Shown piece after piece: positions 34,996-46,436 of a stretch of 64,000 bases of DNA; the stretch's first letter is position 1, and every line of letters begins with the position of its first letter. Position numbers and translations under genes: made by a program. The notes below the pieces were generated by a model. That model was not told the DNA's origin, did no database searches, and worked only from the letters and a program-made list of their open reading frames with translations. The DNA is from Cannabis sativa (taxonomy: Eukaryota; Streptophyta; Magnoliopsida; Rosales; Cannabaceae): the NCBI RefSeq assembly GCF_029168945.1, contig NC_083606.1, positions 14,224,041 through 14,288,040 of the forward strand, written 5' to 3'.

Positions 34996-35083
34996 GCAAA
35001 GGGAAATCTTATTCATAAGTGCTCTTGTATTCTACCTATCTCTTACTCTTAAAAATTTTCTCTTATTCTATTAAGTTTGAAAT

Positions 35084-35413
35084 ATGGCCCCAAGAAAGAA
35101 CGGCAAATTCCCCATCCTAACTCCTGAGGAGCTGAAGCAGGAGCCTGATGTTGGCATAGTTACTCCTGCAATGCAGAAAGTTTTGGACGCCGCTCGAGCT
35201 TTCAAAAGAGAGCGAAACGGTAACGAGTTCAGGTTCATGCAACTTGAAAGAGAATTTTGCAAAACTGGTGTATGGCCGGCTCCACCACCTGGGTTCCCCG
35301 AAGGATGCCGTCGTTGCAAACTGGGCATCTTCAACGGTAAACCGGTGAAGCCGGGAACATTATGCAAGTATTGCAAGGCTCACCCACAAGCCAAAGAATT
35401 TAAAAAAAAATAA
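35084..35413 (+). CDS. 109-aa basic protein with a four-cysteine zinc-ribbon-like motif
   Basis: Intact frame, MAPRKNGKFPILTPEEL to a lysine-rich C-terminus and TAA. Cys75-x2-Cys78 and Cys94-x2-Cys97, with His100 after the second pair, look like a small zinc ribbon (CRRCKLG and CKYCKAH). An Arg/Lys-rich segment (AFKRERNGNEFR) precedes it, and a PAPPPGFP stretch joins the halves. It has its own TATA box and lies between motif arrays 2 and 3, on the strand opposite the predicted long intron of the transposase. I do not recognise the family. Size, basic charge and zinc ligands suggest a DNA- or RNA-binding accessory protein of the MULE; that is inference. It is the only unbroken gene in this element, although a short gene is also less likely to be hit. 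Confidence 0.7.
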   Translation: MAPRKNGKFPILTPEELKQEPDVGIVTPAMQKVLDAARAFKRERNGNEFRFMQLEREFCKTGVWPAPPPGFPEGCRRCKLGIFNGKPVKPGTLCKYCKAHPQAKEFKKK

Positions 35414-35589
35414 TTTCTTATGTTATGGTTTGTGGGTTTTATTTAATGTTTTTTTTTTTAATTTTTATGAACTTTTATTTTCTGTTTTTTTTTTTTTTTA
35501 TGTTTTTTTTTTGTTATTTTTAATGAACTTTATTTTCTGTTAATGTTATGTTTATGTTTATGTTTTATCCACGGTATTTTTCCATTGCA

Positions 35590-35836
35590 TCGATATTTTA
35601 TCGACATCATGTCGACAAAATATCGACAACTTCTCAAAAACAACAAAAATGCTTGTTGTCGACATTCTGTCGACAAACATGTCGACAAAATGTCGACAAA
35701 TAGTTAATCCCAAAGTTGGTTGCATGATGTCGACAACATGTCGACATAACGTCGACATAACGTCGATAATGGTCATCACTGACCTTTCCTTTATAATCAT
35801 CGACAAACCATCGACATATCATCGACATATCATCGA
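35590..35836 (-). repeat. Array 3: four quartets of 11-bp-spaced TCGA motifs
   Basis: TCGA starts: 35590, 35601, 35612, 35623; 35659, 35670, 35682, 35693; 35730, 35741, 35752, 35763; 35800, 35811, 35822, 35833. Only one interval (35670 to 35682) is 12 rather than 11 bp. Quartets start 69, 71 and 70 bp apart. Orientation is as in array 2 and opposite to array 1. It sits about 0.5 kb inside the right terminal repeat. Confidence 0.95.
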
Positions 35837-36261
35837 TAACACTGGAAAACCCAGAAATCAACTGAAAACCAGATCTGCCAGATCTCAACAATTTCAGACC
35901 AAAAAACAGCAGTTCCAACAATAAACACACGTATAACAATTTTAAACTACATAAAGTCAAACAAAATGCTTAAAATACAACTTACCCATTATAATGGTGT
36001 AAGATTCTTGAGTGATGTTGTATTGTGCTTCGGTTTTCCACCAACACCCACCGAGAAAACAACCATGCAACAGCAAATAAAGAGAGTGGGACGGATTTCA
36101 GCTTCGGTTTTTCATAAATTTTTCAATTTTTTCCTAGAGAGAGAGAGTGGTGCACGAGAGAGAGGGAAGAGGGAAGAGAGAGAGAGAGAAATACACTTTC
36201 AGATTTTAGCTTTTTTTTTTTTTTTTAAAAAAAAAAATGTTAAAATGGGAAGTTCATGTAA

Positions 36262-36346
36262 TTAATGGACTAAATTTGTACAAATTATAAAGGGGTATAA
36301 ATTTTGATATAGGTTGTATTATTAGGGTCAAAAATTGAAATTTCCC
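36262..36346 (-). repeat. MULE right terminal inverted repeat
   Basis: On the minus strand it reads GGGAAATTTCAATTTTTGAC, then CCCTAATAATACAACC and TATCAAAATTTATACC. A CT-rich leader (GA-rich on plus, 36137-36190) follows inside, mirroring the arrangement at the left end. Confidence 0.75.
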
Positions 36347-36936
36347 TTATAAAATGATAAACATCTTGTTAGCCAATAGTAATACTTTTTGGTATCCGGT
36401 GCCAGTCGAGTTTCACCTCAGCAGACAGTAGTAGTAGTAGTATAATCCACCTTCCTGAGAGCGCGTGGTACCATATTTTTCGCTTAATAAACGGACAGAT
36501 CTGAAACTGAGGGTCCCACAACATTGCCCACACTACGGTGACCATCACCCTTAGATCCAGTAGGTTTCATCCTAGCCGCACATACATTCATTATGACTTT
36601 TCTTTTCTCATTACACAAAATTTACAATTACATTACATGATCTGTCTATGTATATAAAAATACAAGAGATATTAATAATAAACTAATTATTATTTCGTTA
36701 TTATTTTCTATTCTGATCGGATCAAAATCAAATGTAGTCAGCTTTTCAAGTAGAGCTTGTATTATTATTATTTTAAATAAAATCAAAAGCAGGGTAGGAA
36801 TGAGTAATCTGTAACTTTAGGTCCCAATATTCTTCTTGGGATTGGTAAAACTATTTTTTATTTTCTTATTTTTTTTTTATTTTTTTAAATCCCAACAAAA
36901 TAAAAGAAAAAGAAAAAAGAAACCCTTCATTTCCCC
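36347..36936 (+). promoter_or_regulatory. Upstream region of MIR396a
   Basis: About 590 bp between the MULE end and the MIR396a TATA box. It contains GGTCCCAC at 36512-36519, which fits the class I TCP consensus GGNCCCAC, and a second GGTCCCA near 36819. No coding frame is present. Confidence 0.5.
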
Positions 36937-36944
36937 TATAAATA
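36937..36944 (+). promoter_or_regulatory. TATA box of MIR396a
   Basis: CCCCTATAAATATCACC: a canonical plant TATA box about 250 bp upstream of the hairpin, followed by a C/T- and A-rich presumed 5' leader (about 36970 onward). Confidence 0.75.
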
Positions 36945-37188
36945 TCACCTTCAAGCCTCACCTAAAACCTACACCTTTACTCCTATCTCTCTTACCCAAA
37001 CCAAACCAATAAAACCTCTTTTCCTTTTTCCGTTACAGCATTCATTTTAATGGCCGGAGTTTCTTTTGATAATTCCACCAAAACCCTTTTTCTCTCTAAC
37101 CTTATTGGTTAGGATCCACAGGAATCTAAATTTATGTATATATGTATATTATTGTACGTTTGGTGGCCGTGTTTATGGATACATACAT

Positions 37189-37385
37189 GACCCTCTTTTT
37201 ATTCTTCCACAGCTTTCTTGAACTGCATCTGAGAAAAGAAAGAGAGAATCTTCACAATTTTTTTTTTTTTTTTTTTTGAGATGAAAGAAAGACTGCTTTT
37301 TGAAACTTTGGTTTATGGATACTTCTCTCTCTCTTGTTAATTGAGTTGCGGTTCAATAAAGCTGTGGGAAGATACAAATAGGGTC
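37189..37385 (+). ncRNA. MIR396A: miR396a precursor hairpin
   Basis: The mature 21-nt miRNA is at 37205-37225: TTCCACAGCTTTCTTGAAC followed by TG, identical to conserved plant miR396a. The star strand is at 37351-37371 (GTTCAATAAAGCTGTGGGAA followed by G). They form the two arms of a stem, which extends outward through GACCCTC (37189) and AGGGTC (ending 37385). The loop is about 125 nt. miR396 targets GRF transcription-factor mRNAs and so controls cell proliferation in leaves and flowers; that is established for the family. A TATA box lies upstream. The primary transcript probably starts near 36970, and its 3' end is not determined. Confidence 0.96.
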
Positions 37386-40300
37386 AAAGAAAAGGTTTTA
37401 TCAACATCGGAATTCAAGTAATGGTATATTCCCCCTCTTGATTTTTGTTATATAAATATACTTGATTTTGATTTTGTACTTGTTTGTAGGTGAAATTGAT
37501 CTGTGAACTTTCGTCTGAGACATGGGTTTTTTTTTTTAAAAAAAAAAACCCAACATGATGAATGGCCATTATTAAAGATTTGTTTTGATAATGATTTTAT
37601 GTTGATAAGTTTGTTCTTATGTGCCTATGGGAATTAACCTTAAACTCAATGTGCTTTTTTCATGTGACTGAGATTTATGTCATCAAAAAATAATTTTTTG
37701 TACCGATCCATGAAAAATCTCTGGTCTAGGAGTATGTATATATGTCAGAACATGGGGTTTTAACCATGCAGACTTAAAGAACTATGTCAGTCATTATAAA
37801 AAAAATATAAATTAAAATTAAAATATCCTCCTTTTCGGTGAAAACTTTCTCTTAAACAATTCTTATTATAAAATTAAGAACCATTGATCTGAATTATCTT
37901 GTACTTGAGAAAATGCACAATATAACAATATATATATGCTATATACATTGTACTTTTTTGTTGTTGATCATGATGTTTTCATGGACTTTATTTGTATATC
38001 TTTAGTTTAGATTCTTGTCTCTGTTTTTTTTGGCATTTTAGTTTTTTTCTTCTTACCATATATTTTAGCATGCTTTCACAAAAAATGTTGACAGATATTC
38101 CATGCACAGGCCTTGTATATCTGTTTTGTTTTTTCTTTTCTTGTGTGTGAATCAAATATATATATATCCATATATTTATGTATGCGATCTGTAAATAATT
38201 TGTCGGTTCATAAAGTATTATAACACATACACACATACATATATATGCACACACACAATCCAACCCCTCAGATTCTATTATAAGGCTTTCAATATATATA
38301 ATCTTTAAGTGAGTCGATAATTGATTGCACATAATCGATAGTTTGGCATCTTCAAGGCTGTTTATTTTTAGATAGTTAATGCTATACACACACTGTCATA
38401 TACTTAATTTAAAGTAAATGTATAGCTAGGTAGGTTTTCATTGTAATAAGTAGTTTATTAGGTTTACATTTTACTTAGTTGGGAATTATTTGAAGAGAAA
38501 AAACAAAGACTTTTATTTAGATAGATGTATTAATATTGCGACTAACTGATTAATTAATGACATGAAACAAATTTCAGTAGCTAAATGTTCTTCTGGACCA
38601 CAAGGTACTGTACATATATATATACATACATGTATATATCTTTACTGAACATCATGAAATTTTACATCATTACAATTTACCTTGCTTATTAGTTTTGAAA
38701 AAGCAATCAAGCTAAGATCTAGTAACAGTTTGAATACTTAAAAGATATAGATCGATCTTCTGGTTAGTTTAGTTTTGCTAATATATATTTATATATATAA
38801 ATATATATTATGTGTGTTTATTATAATAATATGTATAATAGAAAATACGAGTTAATTAAGTAAAGCAAAGAAGAAATTAAATAAAGAAAGAGAGAAAAAA
38901 GTATCCAAGATAATTTACCATGCATTGAGAAGAGTAAGATAATTAACCAAAGAAAAACTAGAAACTTTTGTGAGAAAAAGAACTGTCAAACCACTAAGAT
39001 GTACTCATGTCTTCATGTATTTTCTGTGATAATATACAGCAAACAACTTCAGCTTTTTCATGTGCATACACAAGCTGGTGTGCGATATATATTTTATGTA
39101 TATATATATGCCATGATCAGTACTAGGAAAAAATACTAAGCATATTTATAAGATATTCCCAGGCATAAATACATATATATTATGTATACACTATAGTAGC
39201 TCAATCCTGTACATATATATGAGAGTAAATAAATACTAAGTAACATATATTTATATATATAACAGGATCTTAATTTACATGAAATCCTTAGCTGGATTTG
39301 TATATATAGATTCCCTTTGAGGTTTCACGGGGCCTCCAGTCTTGATCCAATTAATAAGCCAACCTACTTTATATGATCCAACAACCTTTATTGTTTGGAT
39401 ATGTACACATACATACATATATTTATATAAATATTTCTTGATCTTACCCACTAATCACACACCTATGCTAAATGCCACCCTTTCATTTGCTGTTCCATCT
39501 TCTTTAAACAATTGTTTATTTAATATATATATATTATATAAAAAAAAAATATATGATGCATAAACCATCTTTTGAACTGTTATTCCTTTTTCTAATTTGT
39601 TTTTTTCTGTGATTATAATATATAATATATATGAACTCGTGAATCATTTGCTTTACTTTAGTGAAGAGTTTAATTAATGTATATACATAAGGGCTTTTTT
39701 TTCTTTCTTTTCTCTCAAGTTTTTCTCATCATGATCTTTATGTTGATAATGTTTGTAGACTTAAAGCTAAACAAAGTGGAGACAAAGAAACTTTATTTGA
39801 TCAAAGTTGATTAATCACTTACAGGTTATCAGGATTACAAGTCATTAATATGAAGAAAAAGTGGCACTGACTTGTTATTGAATTATTAATTAAATGATAA
39901 TTATGACCATTGGGAGAGCTAGGGGTGTGGTGAAAAGTCTTAAACTAATTAACTTTTTCTTACCCTGGATTTTTGTGAATAATTAAATTTCATGATGAAG
40001 AGGTTAAAATCTCAAGAATAGAGAAAGAATTTTAATTAATGTGTTCAATGTATAAGATGTGTTTCCTTACCAAGAAAATGTATAATACGTATATATATAT
40101 ATAAATTTAGTTTCCTAAATTATATAAATTTTCGCGACTCTTTCCTTAATATTTTGTTTTTACAAATTTGTACCCTAATAATTAAGTTTAATTTGGCAAG
40201 TTAGAGCATCTTCAATTATAAACTACCAAATAATTTGTGTGGAATTTTTACATTTTTACTTTAATGGCATACTAAATTATACACTATATTTTATACTATT

Positions 40301-42050
40301 AATAGTGTTGAGTTTTGAATATACACTAATTTAGTGTAAAACTTTTTTCTTAGAGCACACATGTACACTAGCTCTTTTAAAATAGCTAATTTTTGAAAAT
40401 AGAGAAAAGAGAATTGCTAAAATATACTATACATCAAGTAATTTATTTTACATATATTTTTTAAATGGAATGAATAGTACTTCTCCACATGTAGAGAAGT
40501 ATTTTTAATGCTCTAAATTTATTTTATTAATATTTTTTTGTTTTATGTGTGTATGAGTGTATAAATTAATGTTATATATATATATATTTACAATGAATAA
40601 ATATATATTTTAAATATAATATTTTATTGATATAGAAAAAAAGAAAAAACTAATGTATGGTGTAATGTAAAAGTTTAAAATAAAATAAAGAAAAAGTAAA
40701 GTTTTAGTCATGTATTTTAAAGGAATAAGTTGAGAAGCTATATAATGTGAATGCTCTTGCATTCTAACCCTTAATTTAATTTATTTTAAAAAATAATTTA
40801 CATTTTAGTCATTAAATCAAAATTTATTATAAAAATAATAAATGATTCAAAACACTAATATATTGAAAAATATAAAATAACAATAACAAAAATACTAATA
40901 AATATAAAATAAAAAAAATATACTAAAGTTTTAAAACCTAAAAAGACATCATTGTTAAATTAATCATATGTGAAAATACTATAATAATTTAAAAAATCAA
41001 ATTATGTTGGTGTAATTTTATATATATATTTTTTTAAAAAAATATATTGTGTAATGTTAAATTAATTTATTTATTTATTTTATGAATCAAATCATTATAT
41101 TGCTTCAACTTCATCCTAACATCCTAACAGCACCAAAATTGGTCTGAGTAATCTATTGTACATATTCCTTCCTTCAGAGCTTGTTAAACCACTATATGTC
41201 AGATTGTTTCATTTAATTTTTTAGGCATAATAGTTGAAATTATACACTTTACATCTTGTTTTATCCAGTATACCCAAGTTGTTGGGAGTTTTTGAGACCA
41301 ATAAACTGTAATGTTCAATTCATTTAATAAATATTTTATTTTATTCAAAAAAACATAAATATAATAGGTGAGATCTTTTAAAGAAAAATATTTATTTGGT
41401 AGAATATTTTATGTTATATTTAATGTGAATTATTGAAGTTGTTACACTAAATTAGTAAAAGCTCCTACACACTAAATTAGTATAACCATTTAAAGATAGT
41501 CTTATTAGACATTGAAGATAGTCTTATTAGACATTGATCTTTATATTTTTGCAAGTTCGTCACAAACTTTTAATTTTGTAGAAACCTTAAAATTTTCACT
41601 TTTAAATAGTTTTGTTGCTTTTTTTTTTTTTTTTTTTTTTTTTTTTGTAATTTTAAATATGTGCTTTTAATAATTTCTATTTTATTTTTTCACTTTATTA
41701 TTTATCTATACATATATCTTTTCAAATATATTGTATTTGTATGTATTTTTTAGAATATTCAAAAAAAAAAAAATGGACAAAGAGCTTAAATTAAAAAAAA
41801 AAACATACAAATTCATTTTATTTTCCAATTGGCCTAAGTAATTATGTTTCAAAATTTGTTTTTAACTTAGGTTCATTTTTTTTTTTTTTGCATATTTAAA
41901 TATATTTTAAATAATTAATTTTTTAAAAAATTAAAAATACATATATAAAAATTTGGAATTATTTTTACATTATTAATACCCACTATTTGTTTTATAAAAA
42001 TATTTAAAATTTAAAAAAATATAGAATTAATATAAAATATTTAACAAATA
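37386..42050. other. Region downstream of MIR396a
   Basis: AT-rich and rich in (TA)n tracts. It presumably includes the 3' part of pri-miR396a. The few open frames (for example 37988-38389 on minus, 39342-39563 on plus) have low-complexity translations with no domain I recognise. A T run of roughly 35 nt is at about 41611-41646. No bounded element found. Confidence 0.45.
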
Positions 42051-42988
42051 TCTTTATATATTAAAAATGTCTATTTAACGGCATTTCTTAATTTAACAGA
42101 ATATACTTTAAAAATAAAAGAATATTCTGTTAAATTTAACGATGTTAGTAGGTTTGATCCTCCCGTTAACTTTCAAAAATATATAAATAATTAAATCCAA
42201 AAAATTAAACAATCTTTTTTTACATGTTTAAACCCAATAATTAAACCTAAAAAATATTAATATTAATATTTTTACACGATTAGCTTAACAGATTAGGCTT
42301 ACACGATTTTTTTTTAAACTCAAAAAATTAAATAATCTTTTTTAAACGTTTAAACCCAATAATTAAACCCAAAAAATTAAACAATTTTTTTTAAAATTAA
42401 AAAAAAACTACACTGATACCCCCCTAAATAACAATCATCAATATAAAATTTAAATTCTATACAAAAAAATCGTTTATAACCGTTAACTTTCAAAAATATA
42501 TAAATAATTAAACCTAAAAAATTAAACAATCTTTTTTTAAATGTTTAAACCCAATAATTAAACCCAAAAAATATTAATATTAATATTGTTACACTTAACA
42601 GATTAGGCTTACACGATTTTTTTTTTAAAACCCAAAAAATTAAACAATCTTTATTTAAACGTTTAAACCTAATAATTAAACCCAAAAAATTAAACAATCT
42701 TTTTTTAAAATTAAAAAAAAAAACTACATCGATACCCACCCTAAATAACAATCATCAATATAAAATTTAAACTCTATACAAAAAAATCGTTTATAACATA
42801 AAATATTTTAATAACAATGTGTATATTATAGGTTTATATACACAGTTATGACATTCTTAACAATTAGTTTTATAAAACATATCGTTTATAACATAATTTA
42901 CAATTAGTCACTAAATTCTTAAACAAAAACCACTAGAACTTAAAATAAAACTAATATTTATGTGACTCGCCTCGTAACTCTCATCTAG
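42051..42988 (+). mobile_element. Non-autonomous Helitron, 938 bp
   Basis: Starts TCTTTATATATTAAAAATGT after an A and ends CTCATCTAG before a T, the A|T insertion rule. Its 3' end shares about 60 bp with the Helitron at 13625-15619, including ACTAGAACTT and the run-up to TAACTCTCATCTAG. The hairpin before the end is decayed (ATGTGACTCGCCTCGT). There is no coding capacity. Confidence 0.85.
42165..42800 (+). repeat. Two ~317-bp tandem copies inside the Helitron
   Basis: GTTAACTTTCAAAAATATAT begins at 42165 and again at 42482. Both copies end with CTATACAAAAAAATCGTTTA followed by TAAC. Differences are few. Confidence 0.85.
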
Positions 42989-44163
42989 TAAAATATAAAA
43001 GTAAAAAAATTACAACTTTTTTTTTTTTTTATTATTATGGAAAGCATGATATTATTACAGAACCAAATCAAAATTACAACCTTTTAATATGGGGACTTAT
43101 AAAATTATCAAGAAACTAATTAGGTGACTTTTGGTTGGGATGAATGAAAATTTAGGAATAGGAATAAGAATTGAGTGAAAAAAAATTTAAAATGCATAAA
43201 AAAAATTGATAAAAAGTTATTAAATTTTTTCTCATGTTATATTCGTATGATTTTTCCTTCTAATTCAAAATATAATAATTATTTTACCAAAATGATAGAA
43301 AAGATATTTTATGGGAATGATATTTCAATACTTTAAAATATAATCGAACAAAAATTCTATTCTATTTCATTTTATATTACCTCCAACTAAACGATATCTA
43401 AGAGTTTAAGGACCAATTTACTAAAACATAAATGTTCCCTAACAAACTTAACAAAACACACATATTTGGGACAAATTTATCAAAAATAAATCAGAGAACA
43501 ACTTGTCAAAATCTATATAATCGAGGACCAGCTATACCAATAAATCTATAAATTAATTAATGTATTGAAACTATAGAAAATGTTCTAATAATAACTAGCT
43601 ATCTAAGAGAATATGGATAAATTTGTCTTTGTCGGTACTGTTTTGGCTTACTGCTTAAACAACATTGATAAATCCATTTTTCTCTCCGGGAATATTGTTA
43701 TCTTTTTCTTGTCGTCTTTTCTGGAGAAGGGGACAACAGTTAGTGCTATTACCAATAAGTCTTACAGTGTGTGCATTTTGAAATGTGAAATAATTTTACA
43801 TTCTTTGAGGAGTATGTTGCATAATAAATATTTATCTATATGTGAAAACTCTACTTTGACGATCAATCAGAAAAAAATGTTAGGTTTACTATGCAATTGT
43901 TTGTGGACCAATTCAATTTATATCAGCTATAGTATTTGTTTGTCCTTCCATCATTTATAAGCACTATCGTATACTGAAATTACTACTATACTCGACAAAT
44001 ATATGAAACAGAATTAACTTTGAATTTTTCATCATAATTTACATATCATGTCTTATAGAATTTAGAGATACTCAAATTGTTGTCCAAATAATTAGCTTTG
44101 TAACAATCCACTTGAAGCTAGAGCAGCTAAATTTCTGGATTATTAGCTGGCATTTGCACACAC

Positions 44164-44200
<37 letters not shown>

Positions 44201-46396
44201 TTGAGCTAATTGTTATATAAATTTAAGCCAATTGGTGTGACGTGACTGTTCCACTGTTGTGCCCCAACACATGGGGGCAACATTATTGCATCTCTCCATG
44301 CCATTTCTTTGTCAGTTGGCCATTTAATAAAAAAATTTCTATAGGGTACTAATATTAATCTCTTTATTACACAAACAATATTTTCTTTTAATTAAATTTG
44401 ATAGTAAATAATTTGGTATGTATATATAGATATGAATAATATATATATATATATTCGACTGATTTTTTGAAAAATGTCGTACATATAATATTTACCTTCA
44501 TGTGTCAACATCTTCAAGAAATGGATATGATCAGTTGTGTATAAGTGAAAGAAAGATGATACATTGTACTAAACTGCTAACTCATTATAATCATCGCCAT
44601 CGACTGCCTGCATATCCTGCACAATCGAAATCATGATGATGAATTTTTTTATTTTTTATTTTTGAAATGTAATGATCATGCATGTATATATTTAGGTATA
44701 ATTAATGCATACATGTTGTCTTAGCCATTGTTGATTGTAATATTAGAGTTTATATTTGTACAGTTATGGTAGGGAGATGAGATCAATATTAGTTTCATTC
44801 TGTCTTTTGGCTAACATAGAAATGAATTGCTCATTTTGTGTGAATGTATTTTATGAGTATATGTAGATATATTATATACATATATAAACATATACGGTTT
44901 TACTAATTAATTAACATTACCAAGAAAAAAAAGATCAAAACCCTATGTTTGCCTCTTCTAAATCTTTATATATAATTGTGAAAATTCACGATTTGAAGTT
45001 GAGATGATTAACATTTTATCGATAGAAAGAAAGCAAAAAAAGTCAATAGTCATAGATCTTGATAATCAATCTATCGAGTTTTGACCAAGTCTCCCCCATA
45101 ATCTCAAGTCCCAACAATATCATGTTAAATTAATTAATAAAAATAATGTGTACGGGTTAGTATTCTCTTATGCTATAATATTGCTATTAATTGTATCAAG
45201 TCTCATGTACATAAAATTTTGTAATAATTTTTAAGGAATATTATTAACTAATGGTCTAAAATGACAGCTTGAAAAATATTAGCTACCACTGATAATGAAT
45301 AACAATGCTTATAATGATATCAATAATTGTGGTAATAACAGATCAATAATATAACAATATACACTGCGCTAGTGCTATATAGTATATACATACACCGTAT
45401 ACCACGTACTATATAATTTCTTGTTTTTGGAAGCATTCCAATTAATATTAATAAAAATACACAAATACAATATTCAATGATTCTTGCATCAAGTTCTCTC
45501 TTGCATAACTTTTTGCAGAACACAGCTTAGGTGACCCTTCAAGCCCTGATAACTAGGTAGAGAAAGAAAGGTCTCTAGCTTGTGTTGGCTATATATCTAT
45601 ACATATATACATAGAGAGAGACACACACAAATATATATAAACATGGAACATTTTCTTCTTTATTTTCTATTTTTTGCAACAACAGAACCCTCCATGCCAC
45701 CTTGTCTGGTCTAACTTTAAACTTATATAATTGGACCTAATTGGACCTATTTATGATGATGATGATCTATCTATATACCTCTCTATTTAATATTTATTCT
45801 CCATTTAATTACTGGGTATATATATATATATATATATAATGAACTTTCTATATGTAATATATGTGTATTATTGCCTGATTGATCAGTCTACTCCATTTAC
45901 GGGGTATGTACATTAATTGTAACATAGGTTTTTATTAATTTTTTCTTCTAAGTACGCACTTGTATATGATATACATATTCTACACCCTAAATAGACCTAT
46001 AATGATATTTGGTAACAATATAATTATGCATACGTATTATTCATATAAATATATATACTAATTTCTCATTTGTCCTTACGAGTAATTAATATGTCTAATA
46101 CACATTTTATACAAATTATTAGTGTAATTAATTATTAGGTGAAAAGTAATTTATTTATATTTAATAATTATTATAAAATAATACCATATACAATCTCAGG
46201 TGGTGCTAGACATTAATTGTTGAGCTTGAAAACTAAATGCTCTTATTGAAAACATTGTTCACTTGAAAAGCCAAATGAAAATAAACATTATAAAAAAATA
46301 AAAAAGAAAAGAAAAGTTGTCCATGAAGAGCCAGCTGCAAAAACTTAACGTTGTACGGTAGTACTTGTGAAAATTGCCCAATTAAAAGGATCGGAA

Positions 46397-46436
<40 letters not shown>

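Larger units (their letters stand above)
31751..35989 (-). pseudogene. MURA-type MULE transposase, spliced and frameshifted
   Basis: The first coding exon may be just ATGG (35989-35986), with donor G|GTAAGTTGT at 35985. A good acceptor, TTGCAATTGCAG|GAGACA at 34463/34462, would join it in frame to GDKVFLVVSYDGVWL. Exon 2 runs down to about 31751. An N-terminal ubiquitin-like or PB1-like region comes first (34462-34200), then a Mutator DNA-binding region (FYENKEEARQVVGRFALNNN at about 33580; TCKAPDCKWRLRGRKKMHST; FHNEHTCNLN). The DDE region follows (SIDGTFLKTKYGG, Asp codon at 33007-33005; then MTSNAAESFNSVTK near 32520). A SWIM-type zinc finger (LPCLHACAALKT near 32200) comes last. Frame changes occur near 33700, 33480, 33260, 33090, 32800-32680, 32480 and 32260, so it is inactive. 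Confidence 0.8.
27662..36346. mobile_element. Large MULE carrying DUF1985/ULP1, MURA and a small zinc-ribbon gene
   Basis: The ends are inverted repeats of about 85 bp: left 27662-27745, right 36262-36346. Both carry GGGAAATTTCA, then CCCTAATAA, then TATCAAAATTTATACC; overall identity is moderate. Inside are the MURA-type transposase (minus), the DUF1985-ULP1 gene (plus), an intact 109-aa ORF (plus) and three arrays of TCGA motifs. The expected 9-bp target duplication is not clear; TTGTAAA and TTATAAA flank the ends with one mismatch. Known plant MULEs with ULP-like genes (Kaonashi, KIU) and VANDAL elements with DUF1985 proteins are the closest families I know. Frameshifts in the two large genes make this copy non-autonomous now. 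Confidence 0.85.

Noticed and set aside
28251..35836. TCGA arrays as a CRISPR array
   Set aside because: Units are 11 bp with no spacers of constant length, the host is a plant, and there are no cas genes.
27653..36355. TTGTAAA/TTATAAA as the MULE target duplication
   Set aside because: One mismatch, AT-rich and shorter than the usual 9 bp. The terminal base of the inverted repeat is uncertain, so the duplication is not claimed.
44255..44283. Short GC-rich hairpin as a new miRNA
   Set aside because: The stem is only about 10 bp with a bulge, too short for a plant miRNA precursor, and matches no known mature sequence.
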